15,981 bases of DNA, from positions 1 through 15,981 of the forward strand of contig DLXW01000331.1 of NCBI GenBank assembly GCA_003448685.1. Direction: 5' to 3'. Below, piece by piece: positions 1 through 8,649 of the stretch. The notes below the pieces were generated by a model. It was not told where the DNA came from. It did no database searches and was given only the letters and a program-made list of their open reading frames with translations. Position numbers and translations under genes: made by a program. The stretch is from Cyanothece sp. UBA12306. Its GTDB lineage: Bacteria > Cyanobacteriota > Cyanobacteriia > Cyanobacteriales > Microcystaceae. Position 1 is the first letter of the stretch. Each line of letters opens with the position of its first letter.

Positions 1-18
1 TACGGTGGGGAGTGTCAA
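1..18. repeat. Left copy of an 18-bp terminal inverted repeat, probable mobile-element junction
   Basis: The first 18 bases are the exact reverse complement of 15961-15978. Read outward from the window, the motif is TTGAC followed by ACTCCCCACCGTA. The G/C-rich part could form one arm of a hairpin (CCCCACCG pairing with CGGTGGGG) if the sequence continued. Subterminal hairpins of this kind, placed next to a fixed 4-5 nt target, are typical of IS200/IS605-family ends; assigning it to that family is inference. The reading frame of the truncated gene at 3-137 runs straight into it. Confidence 0.55.
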
Positions 19-137
19 TTAACGATATAACCCTCAATGACAATAGTTTCATTGACATTAATATCATCGTTGCAATTTTAATTTATGGCTTATTGGGAAT
101 GTTAGGAATACGATTAATTGAAATTATGGGAGATTGA
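3..137 (+). CDS. C-terminal fragment of a membrane protein, possibly an ABC transporter permease (5' end missing)
   Basis: An open frame enters from the window edge and ends at TGA 135-137, giving 45 codons. After about 5 residues encoded by the terminal repeat, the protein has a short polar stretch (SINDITLNDNSF). A strongly hydrophobic segment follows (about residues 20-38, rich in I, L, V and G), then a short charged end. A last transmembrane helix after a polar loop resembles the C-terminus of SsuC/NrtB/TauC-type ABC permeases, but this is a weak resemblance and no diagnostic motif is visible. The coding region is cut at the putative mobile-element junction. The gene may be truly interrupted, or the contig may simply end there. 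Confidence 0.4.
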   Translation, partial: RWGVSINDITLNDNSFIDINIIVAILIYGLLGMLGIRLIEIMGD

Positions 138-343
138 GCAATTGGTTGATAAAAATTAACCATTGACAATCAAAAAATTCATTGCAGTACAAACCTAATT
201 TTTTAGAACAGTTAAGACTTTTTACTTCTAATTGATCCTTCTGCGCAATCACGTCGCAGCGTAGGGAGGAACTTCTGACTTCTTGAAGTTTCCTTTTTTA
301 GGGTAAAATACAAAAGATTAGATTACTAAGGACAGATTTTTAA
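138..343. other. Intergenic leader upstream of dapB
   Basis: This 206-bp AT-rich spacer should hold the dapB promoter. A TTGACA hexamer at 163-168 is followed, 19 bp on, by TACAAA (188-193), a poor -35/-10 match. Nearer the gene, TTGAAG (283-288) and TAAAAT (304-309) are 15 bp apart, which is also imperfect. Two small stem-loops are visible: CTGCG/CGCAG (241-245 with 255-259) and AACTTC/GAAGTT (270-275 with 285-290). The latter is followed by TCCTTTTTTA, so it could be a weak terminator or attenuator. No small gene is seen. AAGGA at 328-332 is the likely dapB ribosome binding site, 11 nt from the ATG. Confidence 0.35.
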
Positions 344-1171
344 ATGACAACTGATTCTCTAATTCCAGTAGTAGTTAATGGGGCAGCAGGTAAAATGGGG
401 CGTGAGGTGATTAAAGCTGTCGCCCAAGCTGAGGATATGATGTTAGTGGGAGCAGTAGATCATAATCAGGACTATCTTGGAAAAGATGTGGGGGAAATAG
501 CTGGTTGTGGTGCCTTAGAAGTACCTATTATCGATGATTTACAGAGTATTTTAGTTTTAGCTACCCAGGAGAAGATACAAGGGGTAATGGTAGATTTTAC
601 CCACCCCGATGGTGTTTATGAAAATGTTCGCAGTGCGATCGCCTATGGAGTTCGTCCTGTGGTGGGTACGACGGGTTTAACAGAGGAACAACTGAAAGAT
701 TTAGCAGAATTTGCCGAAAAAGCGAGTACAGGATGCTTAATTGTGCCTAATTTTTCCATTGGCATGGTATTATTGCAACAGGCTGCTGTGCAAGCTTCCC
801 AATATTTTGATCACGTAGAAATTCTTGAACTGCACCACAATCAAAAAGCAGATGCACCCAGTGGAACGGCAATTAAAACGGCTCAAATGTTATCAGGTTT
901 AGGGAAAACTTATAATCCTCCTGTGGTGAAAGAAACGGAAACAATTACCGGAGCAAAAGGAGCTTTAGTTGATGATAATATTAGAATCCATAGTGTACGT
1001 TTACCTGGATTAATTGCCCACCAAGAGGTCATTTTTGGTGCCAAAGGAGAGATTTATACTTTACGCCATGATACTAGCGATCGCTCTTGTTATATGGCTG
1101 GTGTTCTCCTTTCTATTCGCCAAGTGACTCAATTACAATCTTTGGTTTACGGATTAGAAAAGATTCTTTGA
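344..1171 (+). CDS. dapB: 4-hydroxy-tetrahydrodipicolinate reductase
   Basis: DapB carries out the NAD(P)H-dependent reduction of hydroxy-tetrahydrodipicolinate in the diaminopimelate/lysine pathway, feeding both lysine and peptidoglycan. It is cytosolic. The 275-residue length is normal for the family. The N-terminal Rossmann fold shows the dinucleotide loop NGAAGKMG at residues 12-19. VVGTTG lies at 106-111. The family signature [15 protein letters not shown] at 162-176 carries the expected catalytic His164/His165 and Lys168. The C-terminal domain keeps [12 protein letters not shown] and the RHD motif. The ATG at 344 follows AAGGA at a somewhat long 11-nt distance, and the protein starts just before the Rossmann strand, so this start is well supported. 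It is convergent with the phosphate symporter, 42 bp away. Two HIP1 sites lie inside the gene (635 and 1077). Confidence 0.97.
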   Translation: MTTDSLIPVVVNGAAGKMGREVIKAVAQAEDMMLVGAVDHNQDYLGKDVGEIAGCGALEVPIIDDLQSILVLATQEKIQGVMVDFTHPDGVYENVRSAIAYGVRPVVGTTGLTEEQLKDLAEFAEKASTGCLIVPNFSIGMVLLQQAAVQASQYFDHVEILELHHNQKADAPSGTAIKTAQMLSGLGKTYNPPVVKETETITGAKGALVDDNIRIHSVRLPGLIAHQEVIFGAKGEIYTLRHDTSDRSCYMAGVLLSIRQVTQLQSLVYGLEKIL

Positions 1172-1213
1172 CACAATATTAAAAATACAAGTTAACCATC
1201 ATAAAAATTGCTG

Positions 1214-2377
1214 TTAAAAAATCACTGAAATCCCTAAACAAATACCAGGAATGACAAAAAATACACCGATAATATAAACAAAGGCTAAGTATTTTTTCTC
1301 ACTTGCTACAGCCCCTAGGGTTTTAGCACAAATTAGAGGTACCCCACAAAGAAAGGGAATGCTATAAATGATCACTACTCCGAAGACATTGTAAAGAAGA
1401 TGAACCAAGGCAATTTCTAAAGCAGGAATGGCTTCAGCCCCAGATACAGCCGTAGCCGCTAATAAAGCTGTGATGCAAGTACCAATATTTGCTCCAAGAG
1501 TAAAAGGATAGATTTGCTCTAAGTAAAACACTCCTGACCCCGCTAGTGGAACCATTAAACTGGTAGTAGTAGAAGAAGATTGAACTAGAATCGTCATTAA
1601 GGTTCCTGCTGCAATACCAGCAATGGGTCCTCTCCCAATGGCAGTATGAAGGATATCTTTGACACGACCTACCATCAAAATTTTGAGCAGTTTGCTAATG
1701 AAACCAATGGTGAAGAAAATGACAGCAACACCGAGAATAATTAAGGCTATGCCATCAAAAGGAGAAGGAAAAAAGTGAGTAATTCCTTTGCCTAAATTTA
1801 CCATTGGTTGGGTGGCTGTCTTGACGAAATTCAAATTATTAAGACTTAAAGAACTACCACCATACAAATTTTGAGCCAGAAAATAAGATATTTTTTCTAG
1901 AGGATGAAAAATAATTTCTAGGGGTAGAAAAATAACAACGTTAACCAAGTTGAAAAAATCATGAATGGTAGCAGCAGCAAAGGCTCTTTTAAATTCACTT
2001 TTATCGCCAATGTTACCTAAACTAACTAAAGTATTAGTAATACTAGTACCTATATTTGAACCCATAACCATAGGAATAGCCGTGGCTACAGGTAAACCCC
2101 CTGCTACTAACCCCACAATAATGGAACTAACCGTACTTGAAGACTGGATAAGTGCAGTGGCAACAGTCCCTACAATTAACCCTAAAAAGGGATTGGTGGC
2201 AAAGGCAAATAGTTCCTGCGCTTGCTCTCCTGTTGCTGCTTTAAATCCTGACCCGATCATGCCTACTGCAACTACCAAAAGATAAACTAACAGTAAAACC
2301 CGAAGCCATTGAAATAGTTTATTTCCTTCGGTATTGACAATATTGTCTGCGGGCATTTGCTCTGATACGTGACTCAT
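1214..2377 (-). CDS. Na+/phosphate symporter (PF02690/SLC34-like, NptA type)
   Basis: This is an integral cytoplasmic-membrane protein expected to import phosphate with sodium. The 387-residue protein contains the two inverted Na/Pi-cotransporter repeats of the SLC34/NptA family. Each has a QSSS motif in a hydrophobic stretch (residues 78-81 and 266-269), followed by a glycine-rich GSNIGTS (106-112) or GANIGT (295-300) motif. About eight hydrophobic segments are visible: around 26-46, 64-90, 97-120, 143-155, 209-230, 253-280, 290-312 and 325-385. It has no C-terminal PhoU-like domain. The ATG is 17 nt after the priA stop with no strong Shine-Dalgarno, so it is probably co-transcribed with and coupled to priA. 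Substrate is inferred from the family; phosphate is most likely. Confidence 0.88.
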   Translation of the reverse strand: MSHVSEQMPADNIVNTEGNKLFQWLRVLLLVYLLVVAVGMIGSGFKAATGEQAQELFAFATNPFLGLIVGTVATALIQSSSTVSSIIVGLVAGGLPVATAIPMVMGSNIGTSITNTLVSLGNIGDKSEFKRAFAAATIHDFFNLVNVVIFLPLEIIFHPLEKISYFLAQNLYGGSSLSLNNLNFVKTATQPMVNLGKGITHFFPSPFDGIALIILGVAVIFFTIGFISKLLKILMVGRVKDILHTAIGRGPIAGIAAGTLMTILVQSSSTTTSLMVPLAGSGVFYLEQIYPFTLGANIGTCITALLAATAVSGAEAIPALEIALVHLLYNVFGVVIIYSIPFLCGVPLICAKTLGAVASEKKYLAFVYIIGVFFVIPGICLGISVIF

Positions 2378-2394
2378 AGCTATTTTATCTTAAT

Positions 2395-4902
2395 CTAATC
2401 AATCCTCATAGGATCAACATCTAAACTTAAACTAACTGATTGAGGACAGACCTTTTTTAATTCATTAATATCTGGTATAGTTACCTCATAATCAGGCTCA
2501 AACTTCAATAAAATATGCCAGCGATAACGCCTTGCTATCCGCATAATAGTTGCTGGTGCAGGTCCTAAAATCTCACACCCTTCTCCTACTTTATCCCCAC
2601 AAATATCCCCTAAAGCTTCTGCCGTTTGTTGCACTTCTACCCCATCAGTTCCACTCAATCTAATTAAAATTAATCGTCCATAGGGAGGATAGCTTAACGC
2701 TTCTCTTTGGGGTAATTCAGCATCAATAAAACCCTGATAATCATGTTTTTGAACTGATTGAATTACCGGATGTTCAGGGGAATAGGTTTGAATGATTACC
2801 CTACCAGGATCATCACCCCTTCCTGCTCTTCCTGCAACCTGAGTTAAGGTTTGAAATGCCCTTTCTGCTGCCCGATAATCCGATAGGTGCAATAGTCCAT
2901 CGGCAGCTACAACACCGACTAAAGTAACTTGGGCTAAATCTAACCCTTTGGTTAACATTTGAGTTCCTATTAAAATATCTGCTTTTCCTTGGGTAAATTG
3001 GGTTAATAAAGCACGATGCGATCCCTTTGTTCTCGTGGTATCACTATCAAAACGTAAAGGACGTAAATTAGGAAAAAGTTTGCTTAATTCTTGGGTTACT
3101 TTTTGGGTTCCACTGCCAAAAAATTTAAGGTAAGGAGACTGACATTCAGGACATTGTTTCGGTTGACTTTGACTATAGTTACAGTAATGACATCTGAGTA
3201 ATTCGGCAGCCCCTTGATGGGTATAATGATAGGATAAAGAAACATCACAATGGGGACATTCTAAAACCGATCCACAACTGCGACAAGAAACAAAAGTGCT
3301 ATGTCCTCGACGGTTAATAAAGAGAATACCTTGTTTTTTAGACCTTTCTAGATCTTCTAAAGCATCTTGTAAAGAACGACTAAAAATCGAACGATTACCT
3401 AATTTTAATTCTCGTCTCATATCTACAATTTCTACCGGAGGTAAGGGACGAGATTGGATTCTTTTTGGTAAAGAAAGGTAGTAAGAGCGTGGGGGATAGG
3501 GAGATTGTTTTTTATTATTATTTGTGATTTTAACCCAAGTTTCTAAGGAAGGAGTGGCTGATCCTAAAATCACCGGACAATTATCTAATTCGCCTCGCCA
3601 TAAAGCTACATTCCGCGCATGATAAGTGGGTAAAAGTTGAGTTTGTTTAAAACTAGAATCATGTTCTTCATCGAGGATAATTAATCCTAAATTAGGTAAA
3701 GGGGCAAAAATAGCCGATCGCGTTCCAATAACAACTTGGGTTTTTCCTGTTAACATTTGTCGCCAAGTATCATATCTTTCCCCATCGGATAATCCACTAT
3801 GATAGACGCAAACCTTATTGCCAAAACGAGATCTAAAACGATCAGTTAATTGAGGTGTTAAACCAATTTCAGGAACTAAGACTAAAGCAGATTTTCCTTG
3901 CTTTAATAGTGGGGCGATCGCTTGTAAATAAACTTCGGTTTTTCCTGAACCCGTTACCCCATGTAATAATACTTCGGCAAAACTTTCTAATTTTTGAATA
4001 ACTCTTAAAGCTTCGGTTTGAGCAGTAGTTAATTGTTTGGCACGATCGCTATTAACTTCAGGTTGTTCTAATAACCGTAATCTTTCTTGAGATTGAATAA
4101 CTACACAGCCTTGCTCCTCTAATTTTTTAATAACTGGAGAACTAGTTTTACACAGTTTAATTAATTCTTGTAGCCAACATTCTCCCCCCTGCTGACGCAA
4201 TACTTGCAATACTTCTAATTGTCGTTTGGTTAAATCTAGGGGAAAACGATCAACTACTAAAGTAACCGCTTTTTGTTGTTTCGGTTGACTGGTTTTTGGC
4301 GGTTCAAGATAACTTTCAATCCAACCCCGTTTGAGCAATTCTTGTATTCCTCTGCTGGCACCCCTAACTTCTCGACGCAAATATTGATTGCTATAATCTC
4401 CATCTTTTTGCGATCGCAATAATTGCAAAATTTGCCCTGCCACGGGACTACAAAAAGTTTCTGCCCCAGGAGGAATAATGTCCGGCTTCAAACGAAAACG
4501 ACGCTGGGATCGTCCCAATAACCCTGGAGGTAAAGCCCCCCGAATTACTGTTATTAAATCAGTGTAATAGTATTGAGATACCATCTCGAGTAATTGCCAA
4601 TAAGCGGGAGGAAAGAAACCTGCCGTGATCACATCCTCCACATCTCGAACTTGCTGAGGATCAAGATCATTAGGAAGAGAACTTACCAAACGAATAGCAA
4701 TTCCGCCGACTATCTGAGTACCAAAAGGAATACTCAGGATATCTCCTGGTTTTAGGTTTAATTCTCGAGGAATTGAGTAAGTATACAATCCCTGTATCCC
4801 TGGACAATCTACCAATACTTCTATCCATGATTGATCGCGAGAATTGACTTGATAAGGGGATTTTGATTGGGCAACAACCAAAGTTTTCCAGCGATTAGCC
4901 AT
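2395..4902 (-). CDS. priA: Primosomal protein N' (replication restart helicase PriA)
   Basis: PriA is a 3'-to-5' superfamily-2 DNA helicase that recognises stalled forks and reloads the replisome. The 835-residue protein has the N-terminal 3'-DNA-binding domain (about 25-125, beginning at WIEVLVDCPG), a winged-helix region, and helicase lobes with Walker A GVTGSGKT (315-322) and Walker B DEEH (411-414). The eight zinc-binding cysteines (540, 543, 549, 552, 571, 574, 584, 587) form the two-zinc module between helicase motifs. GTQMLTKGLDL and QVAGRAGRG lie at 646-655 and 688-696. An asparagine/lysine-rich loop near 461-466 looks like a lineage insert. The protein is longer than E. coli PriA, partly through a short N-terminal extension. 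The ATG follows AGGAGG (4911-4906) with only a 3-nt gap. The gene is first of a likely two-gene unit with the symporter. Confidence 0.97.
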   Translation of the reverse strand: MANRWKTLVVAQSKSPYQVNSRDQSWIEVLVDCPGIQGLYTYSIPRELNLKPGDILSIPFGTQIVGGIAIRLVSSLPNDLDPQQVRDVEDVITAGFFPPAYWQLLEMVSQYYYTDLITVIRGALPPGLLGRSQRRFRLKPDIIPPGAETFCSPVAGQILQLLRSQKDGDYSNQYLRREVRGASRGIQELLKRGWIESYLEPPKTSQPKQQKAVTLVVDRFPLDLTKRQLEVLQVLRQQGGECWLQELIKLCKTSSPVIKKLEEQGCVVIQSQERLRLLEQPEVNSDRAKQLTTAQTEALRVIQKLESFAEVLLHGVTGSGKTEVYLQAIAPLLKQGKSALVLVPEIGLTPQLTDRFRSRFGNKVCVYHSGLSDGERYDTWRQMLTGKTQVVIGTRSAIFAPLPNLGLIILDEEHDSSFKQTQLLPTYHARNVALWRGELDNCPVILGSATPSLETWVKITNNNKKQSPYPPRSYYLSLPKRIQSRPLPPVEIVDMRRELKLGNRSIFSRSLQDALEDLERSKKQGILFINRRGHSTFVSCRSCGSVLECPHCDVSLSYHYTHQGAAELLRCHYCNYSQSQPKQCPECQSPYLKFFGSGTQKVTQELSKLFPNLRPLRFDSDTTRTKGSHRALLTQFTQGKADILIGTQMLTKGLDLAQVTLVGVVAADGLLHLSDYRAAERAFQTLTQVAGRAGRGDDPGRVIIQTYSPEHPVIQSVQKHDYQGFIDAELPQREALSYPPYGRLILIRLSGTDGVEVQQTAEALGDICGDKVGEGCEILGPAPATIMRIARRYRWHILLKFEPDYEVTIPDINELKKVCPQSVSLSLDVDPMRID

Positions 4903-4911
4903 AATCCTCCT
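4903..4911 (-). promoter_or_regulatory. Strong but very close Shine-Dalgarno of priA
   Basis: The perfect anti-16S complement AGGAGG occupies 4911-4906 on the minus strand and is separated from the ATG by only ATT. It supports the chosen start. The spacing is shorter than the usual 5-9 nt. No alternative in-frame ATG nearby has a better site. Confidence 0.6.
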
Positions 4912-5211
4912 AATAATGACATAGACTATTGTCTCATTTTTAATTTTTAATTGAGCTATTTTTAATTGAAGCGAAGCGACTTGACAGGTTAATCAGGGTG
5001 GATCTCAAGTGTCCGAATTTTGAAGGTTGAGAAAAATTAGTTTTTTCTGGAAATCAGGACTTAAGGATTGATGATCTAATATAGATTTTATCGCAATTGC
5101 CAAGGTGGTATAGGACAGAATTTTTCTCTTACACTCTTGTACAAAGCAGGTTTTATTGTGCGACTTCTGCTATGAGTCCACATTGTCAGGCTGCTCTAAT
5201 ATGAGGAAATC
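4912..5211. other. Divergent intergenic region between priA and the DUF928 gene
   Basis: This spacer of about 300 bp must carry divergent promoters for priA and the DUF928 gene, but no good -35/-10 pair is evident. TTGACA at 4981-4986 has no matching -10 downstream, and TAATAT at 5078-5083 has no good -35. The part near priA is an AT-rich repeat: TTTTTAATTGA occurs at 4944-4954 and 4959-4969, with a third partial copy just before, followed by GAAGCGAAGCG. Near the DUF928 gene a weak AGCAG/CTGCT stem (5145-5149 with 5167-5171) lies in the leader. GAGG at 5203-5206 is the downstream gene's ribosome binding site. I see no RNA gene or small coding frame. Confidence 0.5.
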
Positions 5212-5967
5212 ATGACTATGTTAAATGACAGACCATTACTGAATCTAATTGCCACAGGTTTATTACTTCTAGTTGCTATAGCTGCTATAGCTGAACCTAA
5301 ACCTACCCGTTCGAGCAAGACTAATGAGATCGTTACTAGAGTCTTATTCAAACCACCACCCGAAGATATGAAACCTAAGCGAACCAGAAGTGCTGGTTCC
5401 CGTAATAATGGACAATGTTCTCAAGATACCCAAACTGCTAATTTAACCGATGCCGAATCTACCAAGAACAATATGATGCCTCTGGTTCCCAGCTCAGGAT
5501 TTGGCTTAACTTTAGCCAAAAAACCCACTTTATGGGTTTATTTACCTGAAACGTCGGCCAAACAAGTGGTGTTAAGTATTCAAGAAGAAGGCATCACCCA
5601 TCATTCCCAAACCTTTATCTCCATCACAGGAAAGTCTGGGATGATCAAGCTACAGCCTTCTGGTGATTCTCCTCCCCTAGAAGTAGGGAAATCTTATCAA
5701 TGGGCAGTAATCTTAGTTTGTGGTAAAAGACCTAGTCCTAATGATCCGGTAGTGACTTCTTGGGTGCGTCGTGTTGCTTTAGCTGATCCGATTCAACAAG
5801 GCTCAATGTTGGATCGAGCATCCTGGTATGGGGAGCAAGGAATTTGGTATGATGCCCTAACTTATCTGATGCAAGCGAGAAAGTCACAGCCTAATAATCA
5901 ACAATTAATAGATATCTGGACCGAGTTTCTTCAATCAGGAGGACTGAACTCAGATTTTAATAACTGA
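5212..5967 (+). CDS. Secreted DUF928 family protein
   Basis: The role is unknown. DUF928 proteins are largely cyanobacterial and exported. The 251-residue sequence begins with a signal peptide: a hydrophobic core at about 9-26 and likely cleavage after AIA at 27. A low-complexity basic segment follows. The conserved core (about 85-195) includes FKPPP upstream, KKPTLWVYLPE (103-113), a PLEVGKSYQW segment (155-164) and LVC. Cys69 and Cys170 are the only cysteines and probably form a disulfide outside the cytoplasm. The tail (about 200-240, ASWYGEQGIWYDALTYLMQA) looks like a TPR-type helix pair. The first ATG has GAGG 5 nt upstream; a second ATG two codons later is possible. Its last 11 bp overlap the 3' end of the opposite-strand CHASE2 gene. 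DUF928 and CHASE2 genes are, to my knowledge, often neighbours in cyanobacteria, which suggests an envelope-linked sensory role. Confidence 0.85.
   Translation: MTMLNDRPLLNLIATGLLLLVAIAAIAEPKPTRSSKTNEIVTRVLFKPPPEDMKPKRTRSAGSRNNGQCSQDTQTANLTDAESTKNNMMPLVPSSGFGLTLAKKPTLWVYLPETSAKQVVLSIQEEGITHHSQTFISITGKSGMIKLQPSGDSPPLEVGKSYQWAVILVCGKRPSPNDPVVTSWVRRVALADPIQQGSMLDRASWYGEQGIWYDALTYLMQARKSQPNNQQLIDIWTEFLQSGGLNSDFNN
5957..5967. other. 11-bp convergent overlap of the DUF928 and CHASE2 genes
   Basis: The DUF928 stop TGA is at 5965-5967. The CHASE2 stop, read on the other strand, is at 5959-5957. The two coding regions therefore overlap tail-to-tail by 11 bp, with no room for an intervening terminator. 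Transcripts from each side must read into the other gene, giving antisense overlap unless terminators lie inside the coding sequence. Confidence 0.9.
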
Positions 5968-8647
5968 TTATCTCTGGATTTTGAGGATAATTGGCCAAAC
6001 TTTGCTCAATCAAATTTTGATTATCCTTACTTTCGGACTGTTTTAGATATTCGATGGCCATCCGTCCTGTGGTTTTCTCCTGCTGATACGTCTCTAATAA
6101 TGAGGCTAAAGTAAGTCTAAATATTAGTTGTTCCCTTTGCTTATTGGTTATCACAAATAGAGCGACTGTTGCTCCCAACAAGGCAAGAAATGAAGGAATC
6201 AATGGTAACCACCAACCCTTTAAAAAGGCCAGATAGCATCCTCCCAAGAGTCCTATGCTAACAACAATGAAACTCCAGGCGATCGCCCCACCAGATTTAA
6301 ACCACCAGCTGATGGTTGTCCCCACAAGAGCGAGCAAAAAAATCCCTAACCATTCAAGAGGTTCACTCCAGACAAGCAGTAAAGGTCGTCCTTCGACTGC
6401 TGAACTAATAATTTGACTGGCAATATTAGCATGAAGAAAGATTCCTGGCATCATTTCAGGAGAACTCAATGATCGACTACTGTAAGGCGTATAGAATAAA
6501 TCATTAATACTTTCGGCTGTCGTTCCGATGAAAACTAAGCGATCGCGGAAACTATCAGCAGGTACTTGATTATTTAGTATCTCCTTCAAAGAAAAGGTCG
6601 AAAAATTCCTTTGAGTACCTCGAAAATTCAATAAAATCTGATAACCCCCAGACTCGGTACGCACATAACCCCCATCGTTACCTGTCAAGCGTTTAAAGAT
6701 AGCTTTTCCTAAGCGTACTTTTTGTCCTTTTCCATCGAGAAATTCTGGGGTGATCCCGCGCTCTTGAAGATAGGACAAAGCTAACTGTACGGCTAAACTA
6801 TAATGGACTCGATCATTAGCATCCATAACCGACAATAAAGCGCGACGAACCTTACCATCCCCATCTACTACCAAATCAGAAAATCCCACTTGTCCGAGTT
6901 GGTTTAAGGTGGGTGCAGGGGCAATTTTCGTGCCGATCATTTTCTCAATACCAAATAAGTTGGGAGTGGTTTGAAACGACTCAATTAATTGATTGTGTCC
7001 AGGTTCTACGGGTAAATCTCGATAGATATCGAGTCCTATGGCTTGAGGATTTTGGTCTTTAATTTTAGTAATGGCTTGGGCAAAAATCTGATCAGGAATG
7101 GGCCACTGTCCCACCTGATTGATATCGGTTTCATCAATGGTAACCACGACAATACGCTCATCTGGTTGTTCTAGAGGTCGCCAGCGCAGAAATTGATCGA
7201 ATAGGTTCCATTCTATCCCTTGTAATAATCCACAGAAGCGTAAAATGAGGATCGGTGCAGTGACGACTGAAGCGGTTAGGGGCATCCATCCCCAGTTGAT
7301 GCGTTTTTTGAGGACTTCAAGTTTGGACTTAGATCTAGCATTAGCTAGGATTTGGCTGGCTTTTTCTGTTGCTTCTAGTAATTTTTGGGTTTGTTGGTTG
7401 GCTAATTTTTGACTGGCAACTAGAAATTGATAGTCTTCATCGCTTAGACTTTTTCCTAAAGCCCAAGTTAAGGCATTTTGTAACTCCGATCCCTGTAATA
7501 AACAGGACTGATCTTGACTATTAGAAGCGATCCAAGTAGTGATATCTTGGGCATAGGGTCGCACCTGGTTTAACTTTTTTTCCACCCAATTTTGGTTAAA
7601 AACCGCTTGATAAATAGGGTTATAAACTTTAAGTTTCCCCTGTTTTTCTACTACTAAACCTGACAGTCGCAATTCCATTTGTTCCGTACTGCCATCGAGA
7701 GCAATTTCTCCCAACTGTAAGATTTTTTGATATAGTCCCAACAATTGTACTGCTTTTTCTTGATTGAAGATCAGTCTGTCGCGAATAGTTTTCAAATGTT
7801 GGGGTTCATCTTGAACTTCCCAATGTTCCACAATACAAGATTGCACAATTTCAGCAACATTTACCCCCCTACTGACCAAAGTACAGAGTTTTTGGGTGAG
7901 AAAGGGCTGTCCACCAGTCCAGTTTAAAATTTCTGCCATTACTGCTTGGGGATGCTCTATTTGTTCTCGTAAACCCTCAATTAACGGTTCTACTTCTTGA
8001 TTTTTAAATCCTTCTAATTGAATTGCTTGGCCGATATTAAAGGGGGTTTGGGTTTTATCTTGAATTAAATCTGAAGGGGTTGCTACTCCTAACAAAGCAA
8101 AGGTAAGACGTTTATAATTGGGGTCATTATTACGTTGTTCATAACAATAACGAATTAATGAGAAAAAATCATCTAAGGAAAAATTATGGCTCAGAATATA
8201 ATCAATTTCATCGACAAAAATTACAATATTCTCTTTAATTTCAACTAAAATAATTTCTTGAATAAATAAACCCAAACGCTGGACGGGGGAAAATAAATCT
8301 CTCCGTTCTCTCCACCATTCTCGCCATTTAATTTTTGAGGACAATTCACAACTACTGACTAAACAATAAAGAATACCCGCATACCATTTTTCTGGGGTCA
8401 GATCCTGCTTACCGATACTCGTTAAGTCAATACAAACACAAACTGTTCCCTCAGCTTGTAGCCTTTGCATTGTACGTACCCGCAAACTAGATTTACCCAT
8501 TTGTCGTGAGTTGAGAACATAGCAAAATTGGCCATCTTTTAAGGTTTGATAAAAGTCTAAGTCAGCTTGTCGTGTCACATAACTAGGTGCGCTACTATCG
8601 AGACTTCCTCCGACTTGATATTCATAATTTGACTTGGTTTGAGTCAT
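5957..8647 (-). CDS. AAA-like ATPase/CHASE2 sensor fusion membrane protein
   Basis: This is a probable membrane sensor with a cytoplasmic NTPase-like domain. From the ATG at 8647 it has 896 residues. An upstream in-frame TTG would add 7 residues but lies inside polA and is less likely. Numbering from that TTG, the N-terminal AAA-like domain (PF14516 type) runs about 15-360, with VGGSL, NSRQMGKSS as P-loop (53-61) and IVIFVDEID as Walker B (148-156). A coiled linker follows (about 415-455), then one membrane helix (about 461-481). The extracytoplasmic CHASE2 domain (about 485-760) includes VVVTIDETD and GLDIYRDLP. Three more helices (about 768-787, 796-815, 820-840) and a 60-residue cytoplasmic tail complete it. 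There is no kinase, cyclase or phosphodiesterase output domain, so the ATPase or tail may be the output. The ATG is 2 bp after the polA stop, so the genes are probably coupled. The ligand is unknown. Confidence 0.88.
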   Translation of the reverse strand: MTQTKSNYEYQVGGSLDSSAPSYVTRQADLDFYQTLKDGQFCYVLNSRQMGKSSLRVRTMQRLQAEGTVCVCIDLTSIGKQDLTPEKWYAGILYCLVSSCELSSKIKWREWWRERRDLFSPVQRLGLFIQEIILVEIKENIVIFVDEIDYILSHNFSLDDFFSLIRYCYEQRNNDPNYKRLTFALLGVATPSDLIQDKTQTPFNIGQAIQLEGFKNQEVEPLIEGLREQIEHPQAVMAEILNWTGGQPFLTQKLCTLVSRGVNVAEIVQSCIVEHWEVQDEPQHLKTIRDRLIFNQEKAVQLLGLYQKILQLGEIALDGSTEQMELRLSGLVVEKQGKLKVYNPIYQAVFNQNWVEKKLNQVRPYAQDITTWIASNSQDQSCLLQGSELQNALTWALGKSLSDEDYQFLVASQKLANQQTQKLLEATEKASQILANARSKSKLEVLKKRINWGWMPLTASVVTAPILILRFCGLLQGIEWNLFDQFLRWRPLEQPDERIVVVTIDETDINQVGQWPIPDQIFAQAITKIKDQNPQAIGLDIYRDLPVEPGHNQLIESFQTTPNLFGIEKMIGTKIAPAPTLNQLGQVGFSDLVVDGDGKVRRALLSVMDANDRVHYSLAVQLALSYLQERGITPEFLDGKGQKVRLGKAIFKRLTGNDGGYVRTESGGYQILLNFRGTQRNFSTFSLKEILNNQVPADSFRDRLVFIGTTAESINDLFYTPYSSRSLSSPEMMPGIFLHANIASQIISSAVEGRPLLLVWSEPLEWLGIFLLALVGTTISWWFKSGGAIAWSFIVVSIGLLGGCYLAFLKGWWLPLIPSFLALLGATVALFVITNKQREQLIFRLTLASLLETYQQEKTTGRMAIEYLKQSESKDNQNLIEQSLANYPQNPEIISY

Positions 8648-8649
8648 AA

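Noticed and set aside
1965..2285. A 106-codon plus-strand frame inside the Na/Pi symporter gene
   Set aside because: It lies wholly within a well-supported opposite-strand gene and has no family features. It is a shadow of the symporter coding sequence.
4903..5211. A small RNA or riboswitch in the priA/DUF928 spacer
   Set aside because: Only a 5-bp stem with a long loop was found. No known riboswitch core or strong terminator is visible.
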